NCBI GenBank assembly: GCA_029782365.1
Contig: JAKOUW010000202.1
Coordinates: forward strand, 124,001 to 188,000
Direction: 5' to 3'
Source: Chloroflexota bacterium
GTDB taxonomy: Bacteria > Chloroflexota > Anaerolineae > Anaerolineales > UBA4823
Length of the DNA: 64,000 nt
Part shown: piece by piece, positions 16,553-25,091 of the stretch
How the letters are laid out: each line of letters starts with the position of its first letter
How positions within the stretch are numbered: position 1 is the stretch's first letter
Notes under the pieces: generated by a model
What the model was told of the DNA's origin: nothing
Database searches by the model: none
The model's input: the letters and a program-made list of their open reading frames with translations, nothing else
Translations under genes and position numbers: made by a program

Positions 16553-17599
16553 ATGGACACAGCTACCCTTTCAATCAAACTGGTAGATATCCGCAGCGGC
16601 AGCCGTGCAGAGCTGGCGGCATTGAGCAATTTCTACAACCAGGTGCGCAGAGAACGTCTGCCTGATGACCCGCCCATTGCTCTGGAAGACCACCTGGAGC
16701 GTTGGAAAAATATTCCCCAATTTGTCAGTGTAATCACGCATGTCATCTGGAGGCCGGATGCCAGCGAGTTGCTCGCTGTCGAGGAAACGCAAATCCTACA
16801 GATGGAAGAGAACAAGCATATCGCCCAAATCTCAATCGATGTTCTGCCCCCGCACCGCAGGCAGGGGTTGGGCAAGCGGCTGTTAGCCTGTGCGGTTGAC
16901 ACCGCCCTCCAAAATAACCGCAGCCTGATGTTGTTCGAGACATCGGAGCGCGTTCCCGCCGGCGAGGCCTTCATGCAGCGTGTAGGAGCAGCCAAGGCTC
17001 TCGAGGCACACACCAATCAGCTCAAACTGGACGAACTCGACCGCCATCTGGTGGAGGCATGGATCGAGCGCGCCAGCCAAAGCTCTGCCGATTTCGAGCT
17101 GGGGCTCTGGCAGGGACCTTATCCTGAGGACCGCCTGGCGGAGATCGCCAGGCTCAACGAAGTGATGAACCAGGCGCCCAGAGGCAGCCTGGAAGTCAAT
17201 GATTTTCATTTCACGCCCGAGCATTTGCGCCAGATGGAGCGCAATATCTTTGCCGACGGCACACAGCGCTGGACATTTTATGTAAGCGAGCGCCAGACTG
17301 GCGCCTTCGCCGGTTTCACCGAAGTGATATGGAACGCCAAGCGGCCTGATGTCTGCCAGCAGGGCGGCACTGGCGTGTGGCCACAGTACCGCAACCGCGG
17401 CCTGGGGCGCTGGCTCAAGGCGGCCATGCTGGATAAAATCCTGCGCGAACATCCAGAGATTAAGTTTGTGCGCACTGGCAACGCCGACTCGAACGCCGCT
17501 ATGCTCAAAATCAACCTTGAGCTGGGTTTCAAGCCCTACCTGTCTCAGGTGCTCTGGCAGATTGAAACACCTCAGGCGCAGGCTTACCTGGGCAGGTAG
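16553..17599 (+). CDS. Double-GNAT-domain N-acetyltransferase
   Basis: 348 aa with two GNAT folds, an arrangement also found in mycothiol synthase-like proteins. The first acetyl-CoA loop is [15 protein letters not shown] near residue 100; the second is [19 protein letters not shown] near 280, followed by the typical [19 protein letters not shown] that positions the substrate. The acceptor is unknown. AAAGGAG precedes ATG 16553. The gene stands alone downstream of the RHH regulator; whether it is controlled by it is not evident. Mycothiol synthesis is not implied by this gene alone. Confidence 0.85.
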   Translation: MDTATLSIKLVDIRSGSRAELAALSNFYNQVRRERLPDDPPIALEDHLERWKNIPQFVSVITHVIWRPDASELLAVEETQILQMEENKHIAQISIDVLPPHRRQGLGKRLLACAVDTALQNNRSLMLFETSERVPAGEAFMQRVGAAKALEAHTNQLKLDELDRHLVEAWIERASQSSADFELGLWQGPYPEDRLAEIARLNEVMNQAPRGSLEVNDFHFTPEHLRQMERNIFADGTQRWTFYVSERQTGAFAGFTEVIWNAKRPDVCQQGGTGVWPQYRNRGLGRWLKAAMLDKILREHPEIKFVRTGNADSNAAMLKINLELGFKPYLSQVLWQIETPQAQAYLGR

Positions 17600-17751
17600 C
17601 CTGATCGAAGAACTCTCCTTCATGAAGAGTTCAGCCTGAGGGTCAGGCACCCACTCCGGGTTCATTGGGGATTGCCGCCTCGTTGCAGTGCTTTATACCA
17701 TTGCCCTGGTTCAGGGACATTTCTCCCGTCATGAGATAAATATATGCTATC

Positions 17752-17797
17752 ATTGCAGCAAGCTGGCGCGCAAAGGCAGGCTTGCTGCAATTTTTTT
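17752..17797 (+). terminator. Terminator-like hairpin in the mtnP leader
   Basis: A perfect 12-bp stem (17752-17763 pairs with 17780-17791) with a 16-base loop and a T tract (17791-17797). It ends 12 bases before the mtnP start and just before the GGAGG ribosome-binding site. It may terminate upstream transcription or act as an attenuator. No SAM riboswitch fold was recognised. Confidence 0.65.
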
Positions 17798-17809
17798 CTG
17801 GAGGTCTGT

Positions 17810-18676
17810 ATGGAGGCACATCCAAAACTCGGTGTCATTGGAGGTTCTGGTCTATACCAGATGGCCGGGCTGCAGAACAGTCATGAGCTTGATATCGACA
17901 CCCCATTTGGCCAGCCATCTGCCCCGCTGGTCAGCGGCGAATTAAACGGCGTTGAGATCGTCTTCCTCGCCCGTCACGGGCGCGGCCACCACATTTCCCC
18001 CAGTGAGATCAATTACCGGGCGAATATTTATGCATTCAAAATGCTGGGCGTCGAGCGCGTGGTCAGCATCAGTGCCTGTGGCTCGCTGCGCGAAGACTAT
18101 GCCCCGGGTGATATTGTCATTCCCGACCAACTCGTCGATTTCACCAAAGGCCGGGCGCGCTCCTTTTTCGGCGAAGGTATGGTGGCACACATCAGCGTGG
18201 CCGAGCCTTTCTGCCCACAACTTTCAGCCCAGGCAGCCGCAGCGCTCACCTCGACCAACGCCAGGCTTCACCAGGGCGGTGCATTTATTACAGTCGAAGG
18301 ACCGCGCTTTTCGACACGCGGTGAATCAAATATTTACCGCACCTGGGGCATGTCTTTGATCGGTATGACCACCTCGCCGGAGGCCTTTCTGGCGCGTGAA
18401 GCTGAACTGTGCTACTGTGCCATCGCCCATGTGACAGATTACGATGTCTGGCGGTTGAGTGAGGAACCGGTCAGCGTTGAAACAGTGATCGCCGTGCTCA
18501 ACCACAATACTGCCATCGCCCAGCAGGCTATTGCCAACCTGGCCGCCGCCTTGGGCAGCCCGCGCACATGCAACTGCCCGCATGCCCTGGCGACTGCCTT
18601 GATCACCAACCCCCAGTTTATTCCTCCTGCCACCCGGCAGAAACTGGATTTGCTGGTGGGCAAATACCTGTCTTGA
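17810..18676 (+). CDS. mtnP: S-methyl-5'-thioadenosine phosphorylase
   Basis: 288 aa of the PNP/MTAP family. It cleaves methylthioadenosine with phosphate to adenine and methylthioribose-1-phosphate in methionine salvage. Visible motifs are GVIGGSGLYQM at the N-terminus, the phosphate loop FLARHGRGHHISPSEINYRANIYA, SACGSLRED, the signature VEGPRFSTRGESNIYRTWG and the substrate motif GMTTSPEAFLAREAELCYC, with D in TDYDVW. ATG 17810 has GGAGG six bases upstream; a longer frame exists but would begin inside the leader hairpin region. Its stop overlaps the TTG start of the next gene by four bases. Confidence 0.95.
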   Translation: MEAHPKLGVIGGSGLYQMAGLQNSHELDIDTPFGQPSAPLVSGELNGVEIVFLARHGRGHHISPSEINYRANIYAFKMLGVERVVSISACGSLREDYAPGDIVIPDQLVDFTKGRARSFFGEGMVAHISVAEPFCPQLSAQAAAALTSTNARLHQGGAFITVEGPRFSTRGESNIYRTWGMSLIGMTTSPEAFLAREAELCYCAIAHVTDYDVWRLSEEPVSVETVIAVLNHNTAIAQQAIANLAAALGSPRTCNCPHALATALITNPQFIPPATRQKLDLLVGKYLS

Positions 18677-21402
18677 CGTTGACTCCGGAACGAACCCTTT
18701 CGTCGGAAAAAATTCACAGCCGCCTGCTTGGCCTGGCAGCGGTTTTTATGATCCTGTACACACTCAGTGTCAGCCTGTCGCCGGCCCTGCACCAGCAGCC
18801 AGCCAACATGCGCCCCTGGTTGGTGCTGGCAGTCTGGCTGGTCTCCGCTCTGGCCATCCAGCGCCAGTTGCACCTGCCGCGTTTTCGCGAGGCACTCACC
18901 GGCCTGGATCCCTTTCTCATCCCCCCTGCACTGCTGCTTTCCGGCTGGGGCTTGCTTGAAATCACCCGCCTTTCCCCTGATTTCGGCGTGCGACAGGCGG
19001 CCTGGCTGGGCCTCGCAGTGTTGGTGTTTTGCCTGGGCCTACACCTGCCATCCGATTTAAACTTCTTACGGCGCTACAAATACCTGTGGCTCACCGGCGG
19101 CTTAGCGCTGACCGGCCTGACCCTGGTTTTTGGCACCAACCCCCTGGGCGCCGGTCCGCGTCTCTGGCTGGGCTGTTGTGGATTGTATTTGCAGCCGGCC
19201 GAGCCGCTCAAACTGCTGCTCATGGTTTACCTGGCGGCTTACCTTGCCGACCGGCAGTACCTGATCCCTGAAAAAAGCCTGTCTGGCCCGCACTCGCTGG
19301 GCGGCCTGTCCAACCGCCTGGCATACCTGGCTCCTTTGTTGGCACCCACCGTGGTGATGGCCGGCCTGGCGCTGGCTCTGCTGGCAGCTCAACGCGACCT
19401 GGGCACCGCCTTGATTTTTCTTTTCTTGTACGCGGCGATGGTTTACCTGGCCTCAGGTAACGTCGTGATTCTGTGGGCCAGCGCCGGGGTGATTGCTCTG
19501 GCCGGGCTGGCCGGTTATACCATGTTCGATGTGGTGCGCCTGCGCGTCGATTCGTGGATCTCGCCCTGGGCTGACCCCAGTGGGCGCTCATTCCAGATCA
19601 TCCAGTCTCTGATGGCCATCGCCAGCGGCGGCCTATTCGGTCGGGGGCCGGGCTCGGGCAGCCCGGGCTTGGTGCCGGTTGCCCATTCTGATTTCATCTT
19701 TTCAGCTATTGCCGAAGAGACCGGACTGCTAGGAGCGCTCGGCCTGCTGGTGCTGGTTGGCCTGCTGGCCCAGCGCTGTTTGCGCCTGGCCCTGCAATCC
19801 ACCGATACCTTCTCTCGCCTGCTGGCAGCTGGCCTGGGCGCTTACCTGGCCGGCCAGTCCATTGTCATCGTCGGCGGAAACCTGCGCCTGCTGCCGCTCA
19901 CCGGGGTGACGCTGCCGTTTATTTCGTACGGCGGCTCATCGCTCCTGATATCCTGGCTGGCCTTGCTGCTTCTGGTTCTGATTAACCTGGCCCCGCGCGC
20001 CAGCGCCGCCCCGCGCCAGGCTACCAGAGCGTACTTCCAGCTCACCTGGCTGCTGGCCGCCGGCCTGGCCTGCTCAGCACTGCTGGCCGGTTGGTGGGTA
20101 ATCTACCGCGCCCCCGACCTGCTCAACCGCACCGATAATGCCCGCCGCTCGATCGCCGATCGTTACGCCCGGCGCGGCCCGATCCTGGATCGCGAAAACC
20201 AGGTTATTCAAGAGACCACAGGTGAAACCGGAAGCTACACCCGCCGGAACCTGTATTCCCCTCTTGCCCCGGTGGTAGGTTACACTAGTGTAACTTACGG
20301 CCAGGCCGGGTTGGAAAAATCTCTCGATCCCTACCTGCGCGGTCTGGAAGGCATACCTTCCAGCGCCGTGGCCTGGAGCCAGTTATTATACGGCGCGCCG
20401 CCGCCTGGCCTGGCGGTGCGCCTATCCATCGACCTGCAGATGCAGCACGCCCTGGATCAAGCTCTGGGGAGGGAGAATGGCGCTGGCATCCTGCTGAACG
20501 CCGAGAGCGGGGAAATCCTGGCGATGGCTTCTCATCCGTATTTCGACCCTAATCAGCTCGACCAGGATTGGGAAAAGCTGCGCGTCGACCCAGAAGCTCC
20601 GCTGCTGAACCGGGCAGTGCAGGGGTTGTATCCTGTCGGCGCCGCCTTAAGCCCGCTCCTGCTGGCGGCGGCCTCTAGTCAGAGCCTCGGTAAACCGCCC
20701 ACAGTTTCAACTAACTGGCTCTACGGAACCCAGCCACTGCGCTGCACCCAATCCGTGGTACAGGCTTCAGGCTGGGCCAGCCTGGTGAACGCTGGCTGCC
20801 CGGATGCAGCCGCCCGCCTGGGGGAGCTGCTCGGGGGTAATGTGCTGCTGTCCTTGTTCCAACAGTTTGGGCTCTACACTGCGCCTGGCGTGCGCCTGCA
20901 GGCCGCCTCTGGCGCCGAACCGGCAGTTTTCAGCGATGCACGGCGCGCCGCCCTCGGGCTGGCGGCGCCAGGCAGCCCAGGCCAGCCTGCCCTGACTATC
21001 AGCCCGCTGCAGTTTGCATTGGCTATGTCCGCTCTCAGCAATGGAGGGCGCCTGCCCGCCCCGCGCCTGGCGCTGGCCTACCAATCCGGCGGAGCAACCT
21101 GGAATCTGTTCGCCTTCAACCAGGCGGCGCGCCAGGTGCTGCCCAAAAGCCTGGCTCAGTCAACAGCCGACTCCCTGGCCGATCCCGCCCTGCCCATCTG
21201 GCTCAGCCAGGCAAGCATCCCTGCCCTGGGGCCGACCGGCGAAGTGGATTCAGCCGGGCTAACCTGGCTGGCGGCGGGTACGCTCCCGAGTTGGCAAGGC
21301 GCTCCGTTGACGTTGGTGCTCTTGCTTGAGCGAGATGATCCAGAGCTTGCCCTGGGTATGGGCCGCCGGGTTTTCGAACAAGTGTTAGTGACTGCTCCCT
21401 GA
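18673..21402 (+). CDS. SEDS (FtsW/RodA) glycosyltransferase fused to an inactive transpeptidase-like domain
   Basis: About 909 aa, start TTG 18673 overlapping the mtnP stop. Residues about 20-450 are a SEDS peptidoglycan polymerase with PAEPLKLL, AQRDLGTAL, GLFGRGPGSG, AHSDFIFSAIAEE and LPFISYGGSS. Residues about 480-909 follow the class B PBP layout, beginning RRGPILDRENQVI. The catalytic motifs are lost: the GSTFK position reads GAALS (about 656-660), the SxN site reads AGC, and KTG reads PTG. The polymerase half looks intact, while the PBP half probably serves as a structural or regulatory partner. A classical SEDS/PBP pair is normally two genes. Confidence 0.85.
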   Translation: MTLTPERTLSSEKIHSRLLGLAAVFMILYTLSVSLSPALHQQPANMRPWLVLAVWLVSALAIQRQLHLPRFREALTGLDPFLIPPALLLSGWGLLEITRLSPDFGVRQAAWLGLAVLVFCLGLHLPSDLNFLRRYKYLWLTGGLALTGLTLVFGTNPLGAGPRLWLGCCGLYLQPAEPLKLLLMVYLAAYLADRQYLIPEKSLSGPHSLGGLSNRLAYLAPLLAPTVVMAGLALALLAAQRDLGTALIFLFLYAAMVYLASGNVVILWASAGVIALAGLAGYTMFDVVRLRVDSWISPWADPSGRSFQIIQSLMAIASGGLFGRGPGSGSPGLVPVAHSDFIFSAIAEETGLLGALGLLVLVGLLAQRCLRLALQSTDTFSRLLAAGLGAYLAGQSIVIVGGNLRLLPLTGVTLPFISYGGSSLLISWLALLLLVLINLAPRASAAPRQATRAYFQLTWLLAAGLACSALLAGWWVIYRAPDLLNRTDNARRSIADRYARRGPILDRENQVIQETTGETGSYTRRNLYSPLAPVVGYTSVTYGQAGLEKSLDPYLRGLEGIPSSAVAWSQLLYGAPPPGLAVRLSIDLQMQHALDQALGRENGAGILLNAESGEILAMASHPYFDPNQLDQDWEKLRVDPEAPLLNRAVQGLYPVGAALSPLLLAAASSQSLGKPPTVSTNWLYGTQPLRCTQSVVQASGWASLVNAGCPDAAARLGELLGGNVLLSLFQQFGLYTAPGVRLQAASGAEPAVFSDARRAALGLAAPGSPGQPALTISPLQFALAMSALSNGGRLPAPRLALAYQSGGATWNLFAFNQAARQVLPKSLAQSTADSLADPALPIWLSQASIPALGPTGEVDSAGLTWLAAGTLPSWQGAPLTLVLLLERDDPELALGMGRRVFEQVLVTAP

Positions 21403-21407
21403 CGATA

Positions 21408-22352
21408 TCAAGCCGTCACCAGGCGCGTCTTGCGCGGCGATAAAGCCACTGTCGCCACGGCTCCGGCGTTGAACGCCAGGAAATCAGCCTCCACCCCGTC
21501 ACTGAAAATCACCCCGCCTTCGGGCATGTGCGACTCCACCACCAGCGGCTCGGAAGGCTCCACAAAACCGCAGACGATACCTGCCGAAGATGTCTTGCTG
21601 ACAAATGGCTCGCGCACCACAAACACCAGGTGCTGGCTATCCCAGCCCAACACAGGCGAGGCAACCATGCCTGGCGAGCCTTCCGGCCGGCCTGCGCTGA
21701 AACGCGCCGCCATGCCGTTTGCCATGTTAAAAAGACTGCTCAGCCAGCCAGTCGTACCAACGCCGGTCGAAACGATAATTCCGCTGGAAGACTGATTCTC
21801 TCGCTGACCACCCCATGCAATGGCATAGCGGGCTGAGATGTGACTGTGCACACCGATGAACAGGTCGTTGAAAGCCAGCAGGCTTTGACCATCATTTAAA
21901 CGGGCCTCGGCCAGGGAGATCTCGCCCAGTGCAGCAGTTCCCTGCAGAGCGCGCCGCACGGCAGCCGGGGCCTCTTCGACGCCAAATGGCAGCAGCACCC
22001 CATCAATATGCACCGGGTCTGGATTGACCGCCACCAGCGGCTGTCCCTGCAGATACTTGGCTGTATTCACCACCAGCCCATCGACGCCGATGACAGTCAC
22101 AACATCCTGCGGAGCAAAGATAAAATTGGGCAAGAAACTGCGCTCGACCACCTGCAGCCTGGCGATGCGCTGCAAGTGGCCGGACAGAGATTCCACAGCG
22201 CGGTAATAGCGCTCGTGTTCGCTCTCGTAGAAGCTGAATTCACCGCCGCTGTGTTCGATATAGAACTTCGCCTGGCCGCGCGTGTTGAAGCGCTCAATCA
22301 GCCCTTCCAGGCGAGTCTTGCGGGTCACCAGCACAATTTTGGGATCGGACAT
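21408..22352 (-). CDS. NAD kinase-like protein (divergent)
   Basis: 314 aa with the NAD kinase/diacylglycerol kinase fold. The nucleotide loop reads VIGVDGLVVNTAKYL instead of the usual GGDGT, the NE motif is FNDLFIG, and the second substrate loop is GIIVSTGVGTTGWLSSL. It ends in a beta-rich C-terminal domain (IFSDGVEADFLAFNAG). The altered GGDG and NE motifs mean that NADP synthesis is not certain; a different phosphoacceptor is possible. It lies 31 bases after the SPFH gene and is surely co-transcribed with it from the strong promoter near 23460. Confidence 0.75.
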   Translation of the reverse strand: MSDPKIVLVTRKTRLEGLIERFNTRGQAKFYIEHSGGEFSFYESEHERYYRAVESLSGHLQRIARLQVVERSFLPNFIFAPQDVVTVIGVDGLVVNTAKYLQGQPLVAVNPDPVHIDGVLLPFGVEEAPAAVRRALQGTAALGEISLAEARLNDGQSLLAFNDLFIGVHSHISARYAIAWGGQRENQSSSGIIVSTGVGTTGWLSSLFNMANGMAARFSAGRPEGSPGMVASPVLGWDSQHLVFVVREPFVSKTSSAGIVCGFVEPSEPLVVESHMPEGGVIFSDGVEADFLAFNAGAVATVALSPRKTRLVTA

Positions 22353-22383
22353 TTCAGCCTCCAGGATTCAGGCAGGGGTACGC

Positions 22384-23397
22384 TCATTCTTTCTTCAACA
22401 GGCTCTCCAGCAAATCGGGCGAGATATTCAGGTTGCCGATCTTGCCAGCATTTTGAGCAATCTCTTTCATCGCCAACGAGAGCATCTTGCGCGGGTCGGC
22501 CGACTGCATCATCAAGAGCTGCAAAACATCGCGCTCCAGGTTGGCCAGCGGCTTGAGGGAGGCCTCAAGGGTATAAGTTTGCGTGTCAGCTTCCAGGCGG
22601 GCATTTTCAGCGCGGGCGACCGCCAGCCGTTTGCGCTCTTCCTCCAAGCGAATTTGGCCGTTTTGCTTGCTCTGGCGCACATTTTGTTCCTTGGTCTCCA
22701 CCGCCAGGTCGGCATCCACCTTGGTTTCGCGAATCTGGCGTTTTTTCTCTTCGACCGCGATTTCGGTGTTCAATTCGTTTTCTTTGATGCGTCGCTCCTG
22801 CTCCACTGCCGCATTGCGCCGGTCGTAGATTGCCTGGTCGGACTGGCGCAGCAAATCCTCGCGCGCTTCGGCTTCCAGTGCGCGCGCCATCTCTGGCGCA
22901 GGGCGGATCGCCTGAATGATGACTTCCAGCACTTCTATTCCCAGGGCCAGCAGCGCCTCGCTCTGGTTGATACTGGCCGCTACGGCGGCTGAAATCGTCT
23001 CGCAGGCGTGGATTGCCTGGCGCAGCGGGATGCGCTGCACCTCGGCGCGCGCCAGCACCTGCACCTGATTCACCAGGCGCTGAGGCAGTTTCTCGGGATC
23101 TTCCGAAATATATTCGTCAAGCCTGCCGTCGATCGTATAATCCAGCAACGCAGCCACTTTGTTGGGATCGGAGATCCGGTAAGTGAGTTGGCCCTGGATC
23201 GTGAGCGGTTGAAAATCGGCGCTGACTTCGTTAAAGATGAATGGCACATCGGCGCTGGCCAAAGGGATCACTACAATAGAAGAAGACGGTTTGAGATAGA
23301 AGAACGCCAACCCAGCACCGCTGTGGCGCAGTTGGCCATTGGCGTAATGGATGATGTGCTGCGTCGGTGCAGCCTTTAGATATTCGATTCCGAGCAT
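22384..23397 (-). CDS. SPFH/Band 7 domain protein
   Basis: 337 aa with no obvious membrane segment. An SPFH domain fills about residues 10-190 (VSADFQPLTIQGQLTYRISDPNKVAALLDYTID). A long charged coiled coil rich in E, R and K covers about 190-290, followed by a helical tail ending LLESLLKKE. This is the flotillin/stomatin-like layout of oligomeric scaffolds. ATG 23397 is selected because AGGAAGG precedes it; a longer frame from 23535 reads back through the promoter. It is the first gene of an operon with the NAD-kinase-like protein and probably recruits or regulates it. Confidence 0.87.
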   Translation of the reverse strand: MLGIEYLKAAPTQHIIHYANGQLRHSGAGLAFFYLKPSSSIVVIPLASADVPFIFNEVSADFQPLTIQGQLTYRISDPNKVAALLDYTIDGRLDEYISEDPEKLPQRLVNQVQVLARAEVQRIPLRQAIHACETISAAVAASINQSEALLALGIEVLEVIIQAIRPAPEMARALEAEAREDLLRQSDQAIYDRRNAAVEQERRIKENELNTEIAVEEKKRQIRETKVDADLAVETKEQNVRQSKQNGQIRLEEERKRLAVARAENARLEADTQTYTLEASLKPLANLERDVLQLLMMQSADPRKMLSLAMKEIAQNAGKIGNLNISPDLLESLLKKE

Positions 23398-23434
23398 TCC
23401 AACCTTCCTTTCAGACTTACCCATCCGGGTAATT

Positions 23435-23481
23435 AGTGTATTATTTACACATATTATAAGTGTAAATAATACACTTGTCAA
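23435..23481 (-). promoter_or_regulatory. Consensus promoter overlapped by a double operator
   Basis: On the minus strand: TTGACA (23481-23476), 17-base spacer, TATAAT (23458-23453), which is a full consensus promoter. The spacer is the 16-base arm 23460-23475, whose inverted copy is 23435-23450, just after the -10 box. Each arm is itself an inverted repeat, GTGTA-N5-TACAC. The two operators look like sites for a dimeric repressor of GntR/YtrA or similar type. Confidence 0.8.
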
Positions 23482-23535
23482 TACCCTGTTGCCTGTCCGG
23501 TGGTAAAATGAAGAAAACCAAACAAGGAGTTTCAC

Positions 23536-24072
23536 ATGACTCTCCCGCTTTTGCCAACCAACCGGGCTGTGTTTATGATCTTCACCGTCTTGTCACTCAT
23601 CATTATGTCTGTGATGAACTTCGCCGGCCTGCCGCTCAACACCGCCGCCGCGCCTTCCGGCATCGTCTCCTTCGAAATCGCCGGCTCAGCGGCCAACGCC
23701 CAGGCAATTCTGGCTTCTTGGGACAGCGCTGCGCGCGTGCGTGCGGCCTTCATCCAGGGATTAGATTTTCTCTTCCCGCCGGTCTATTCTACCGCTGTGG
23801 CATTGGGCTGCCTGCTGGCGAGCACCGCGCTGGCCCGTCGCGGCTCGCAATTGGCGCGCTTCGGCAGGGGGTTGGCCTGGGGACAGTGGGCGGCAGCCGG
23901 CTTTGACTACGTCGAGAATATTGCCTTGGTAGCTCTGTTGTTCGGGGCGCCGGGCTCGCCTTGGCCGCAGATTGCCCTGGCGTGCGCGCTGGTGAAATTT
24001 ACGCTGTTGTTCCTGGGATTGGTCTACTGCTTCTTCGGGCTGGCGATGCGCGCCGTCCCTACCGCCCATTAG
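23536..24072 (+). CDS. Hypothetical multi-pass membrane protein
   Basis: 178 aa with four predicted transmembrane segments (about 12-30, 75-97, 118-140, 145-168). A soluble loop between TM1 and TM2 has SFEIAGSAANAQAILASWDSAARVRAAFIQGLDFLF. The FDYVENIALVALL segment is typical of a family of unnamed bacterial membrane proteins. AAGGAG precedes the ATG, and TAAAAT at 23504-23509 with an upstream TG gives an extended -10 promoter. It is divergent from the SPFH operon and may share the double operator. Function is unknown. Confidence 0.7.
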   Translation: MTLPLLPTNRAVFMIFTVLSLIIMSVMNFAGLPLNTAAAPSGIVSFEIAGSAANAQAILASWDSAARVRAAFIQGLDFLFPPVYSTAVALGCLLASTALARRGSQLARFGRGLAWGQWAAAGFDYVENIALVALLFGAPGSPWPQIALACALVKFTLLFLGLVYCFFGLAMRAVPTAH

Positions 24073-24174
24073 CCAACGATGGCGGGTTCTTTCTGCCGGT
24101 TGAGCACTGCTCATTGCAACATTCCGGCCGTTTTTACGTAATGATTAATAGCCTATCGATACAAGGAGAAGAGT

Positions 24175-25044
24175 ATGTTTAAGAAACCGTTCCTATTTGC
24201 CTTTTTGGCCATCGCCCTGGTCACACTGGCCTGTGGAGTATCAATCAATCTACCCGAGAGCCAGGTCAAGACCGGCCCCACCCAGATTGACGACATCAAC
24301 ATCCCGAACCTGGATGGTTCAAAAGACGCTCAGATATCGCTCAGCTTTGGCGGCGGCAAGTTAACGCTCAACCCTGGCGCCAAAAGTGGCCTGCTCAGCG
24401 GCACTGCCACCTACAATGTGGCCGATTTTAAACCGACTGTCAAAACCGAGGGCAGCACTGCCAGTGTGGAGCAAGGTAATTTGCAGATCAACGGCCTGCC
24501 CAGCTTCCAAGGCGACATCAAAAACGAGTGGGATTTCAAGCTCAGCGAGAGCAAAACCATGCAGCTCAAAATCAGCGCTGGCGCCTACACCGGGCGCTAC
24601 GAATTTGGCGGTGTGCCGCTCAGCCGCCTGGAGATCAATGACGGTGCATCGGATGTCAACCTGGCTTTTTCGAAGACTAACCCAGTAGAGTTGGGAGCCT
24701 TCGATTACACGACAGGCGCCTCAAATGTCACCCTGGAGGGGCTGGGCAATGCCAACCTCGATGCGCTGACTTTTCGTTCCGGGGCGGGCAGCTACCGCCT
24801 GGATTTCAGCGGTGATCTGAAGCGCACTATGGAAGCCCATATCGAATCGGGCATCTCCAGTGTCACCATCGTGGTGCCAGAGAATGCCAACGTGAAGCTG
24901 TCTTTCGAGGGCGGCATTTCAAACGTTGACACATATGGCAAGTGGGAGAAATCTGGCGACCAGTATGTCCAGAACGGCCCCGGCCCGCTGATCACGATCG
25001 TAATCAAGATGGGCGCCGGCAGCCTGGAACTGCGCAACCATTAA
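24175..25044 (+). CDS. Lipoprotein with toast-rack (DUF2154/LiaF-like) fold
   Basis: 289 aa. A signal peptide with lipobox LACG (Cys near residue 20) leads into a beta-helical repeat domain of regular turns, for example LGAFDYTTGASNVTLEGLGNAN and FRSGAGSYRLDFSG. A final ESGISSVTIVVPENANVKLSFEGGISNV matches the toast-rack/LiaF C-terminal family. Such domains sit on the outer face of the membrane and are linked to envelope stress sensing. AAGGAGAAGAG precedes the ATG. A bidirectional terminator follows directly. No LiaRS pair is adjacent, although a NarL-type regulator lies at 25838. Confidence 0.8.
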   Translation: MFKKPFLFAFLAIALVTLACGVSINLPESQVKTGPTQIDDINIPNLDGSKDAQISLSFGGGKLTLNPGAKSGLLSGTATYNVADFKPTVKTEGSTASVEQGNLQINGLPSFQGDIKNEWDFKLSESKTMQLKISAGAYTGRYEFGGVPLSRLEINDGASDVNLAFSKTNPVELGAFDYTTGASNVTLEGLGNANLDALTFRSGAGSYRLDFSGDLKRTMEAHIESGISSVTIVVPENANVKLSFEGGISNVDTYGKWEKSGDQYVQNGPGPLITIVIKMGAGSLELRNH

Positions 25045-25048
25045 TAAA

Positions 25049-25080
25049 AAAGAGCCGCTTCACAATGAAACGGCTCTTAT
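25049..25080. terminator. Bidirectional intrinsic terminator
   Basis: AAGAGCCG pairs with CGGCTCTT around a TTC/GAA inner stem, flanked by an A run on the left and a T-rich stretch on the right. It serves the lipoprotein gene (plus) and the ParB-like gene (minus). Confidence 0.85.
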
Positions 25081-25091
25081 TTTAGCTTTCA

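Noticed and set aside
17600-17640. Hairpin after the GNAT gene (GAACTCT/AGAGTTC) as a terminator
   Set aside because: The stem is only seven pairs with a nine-base loop and no T tract; too weak to annotate.
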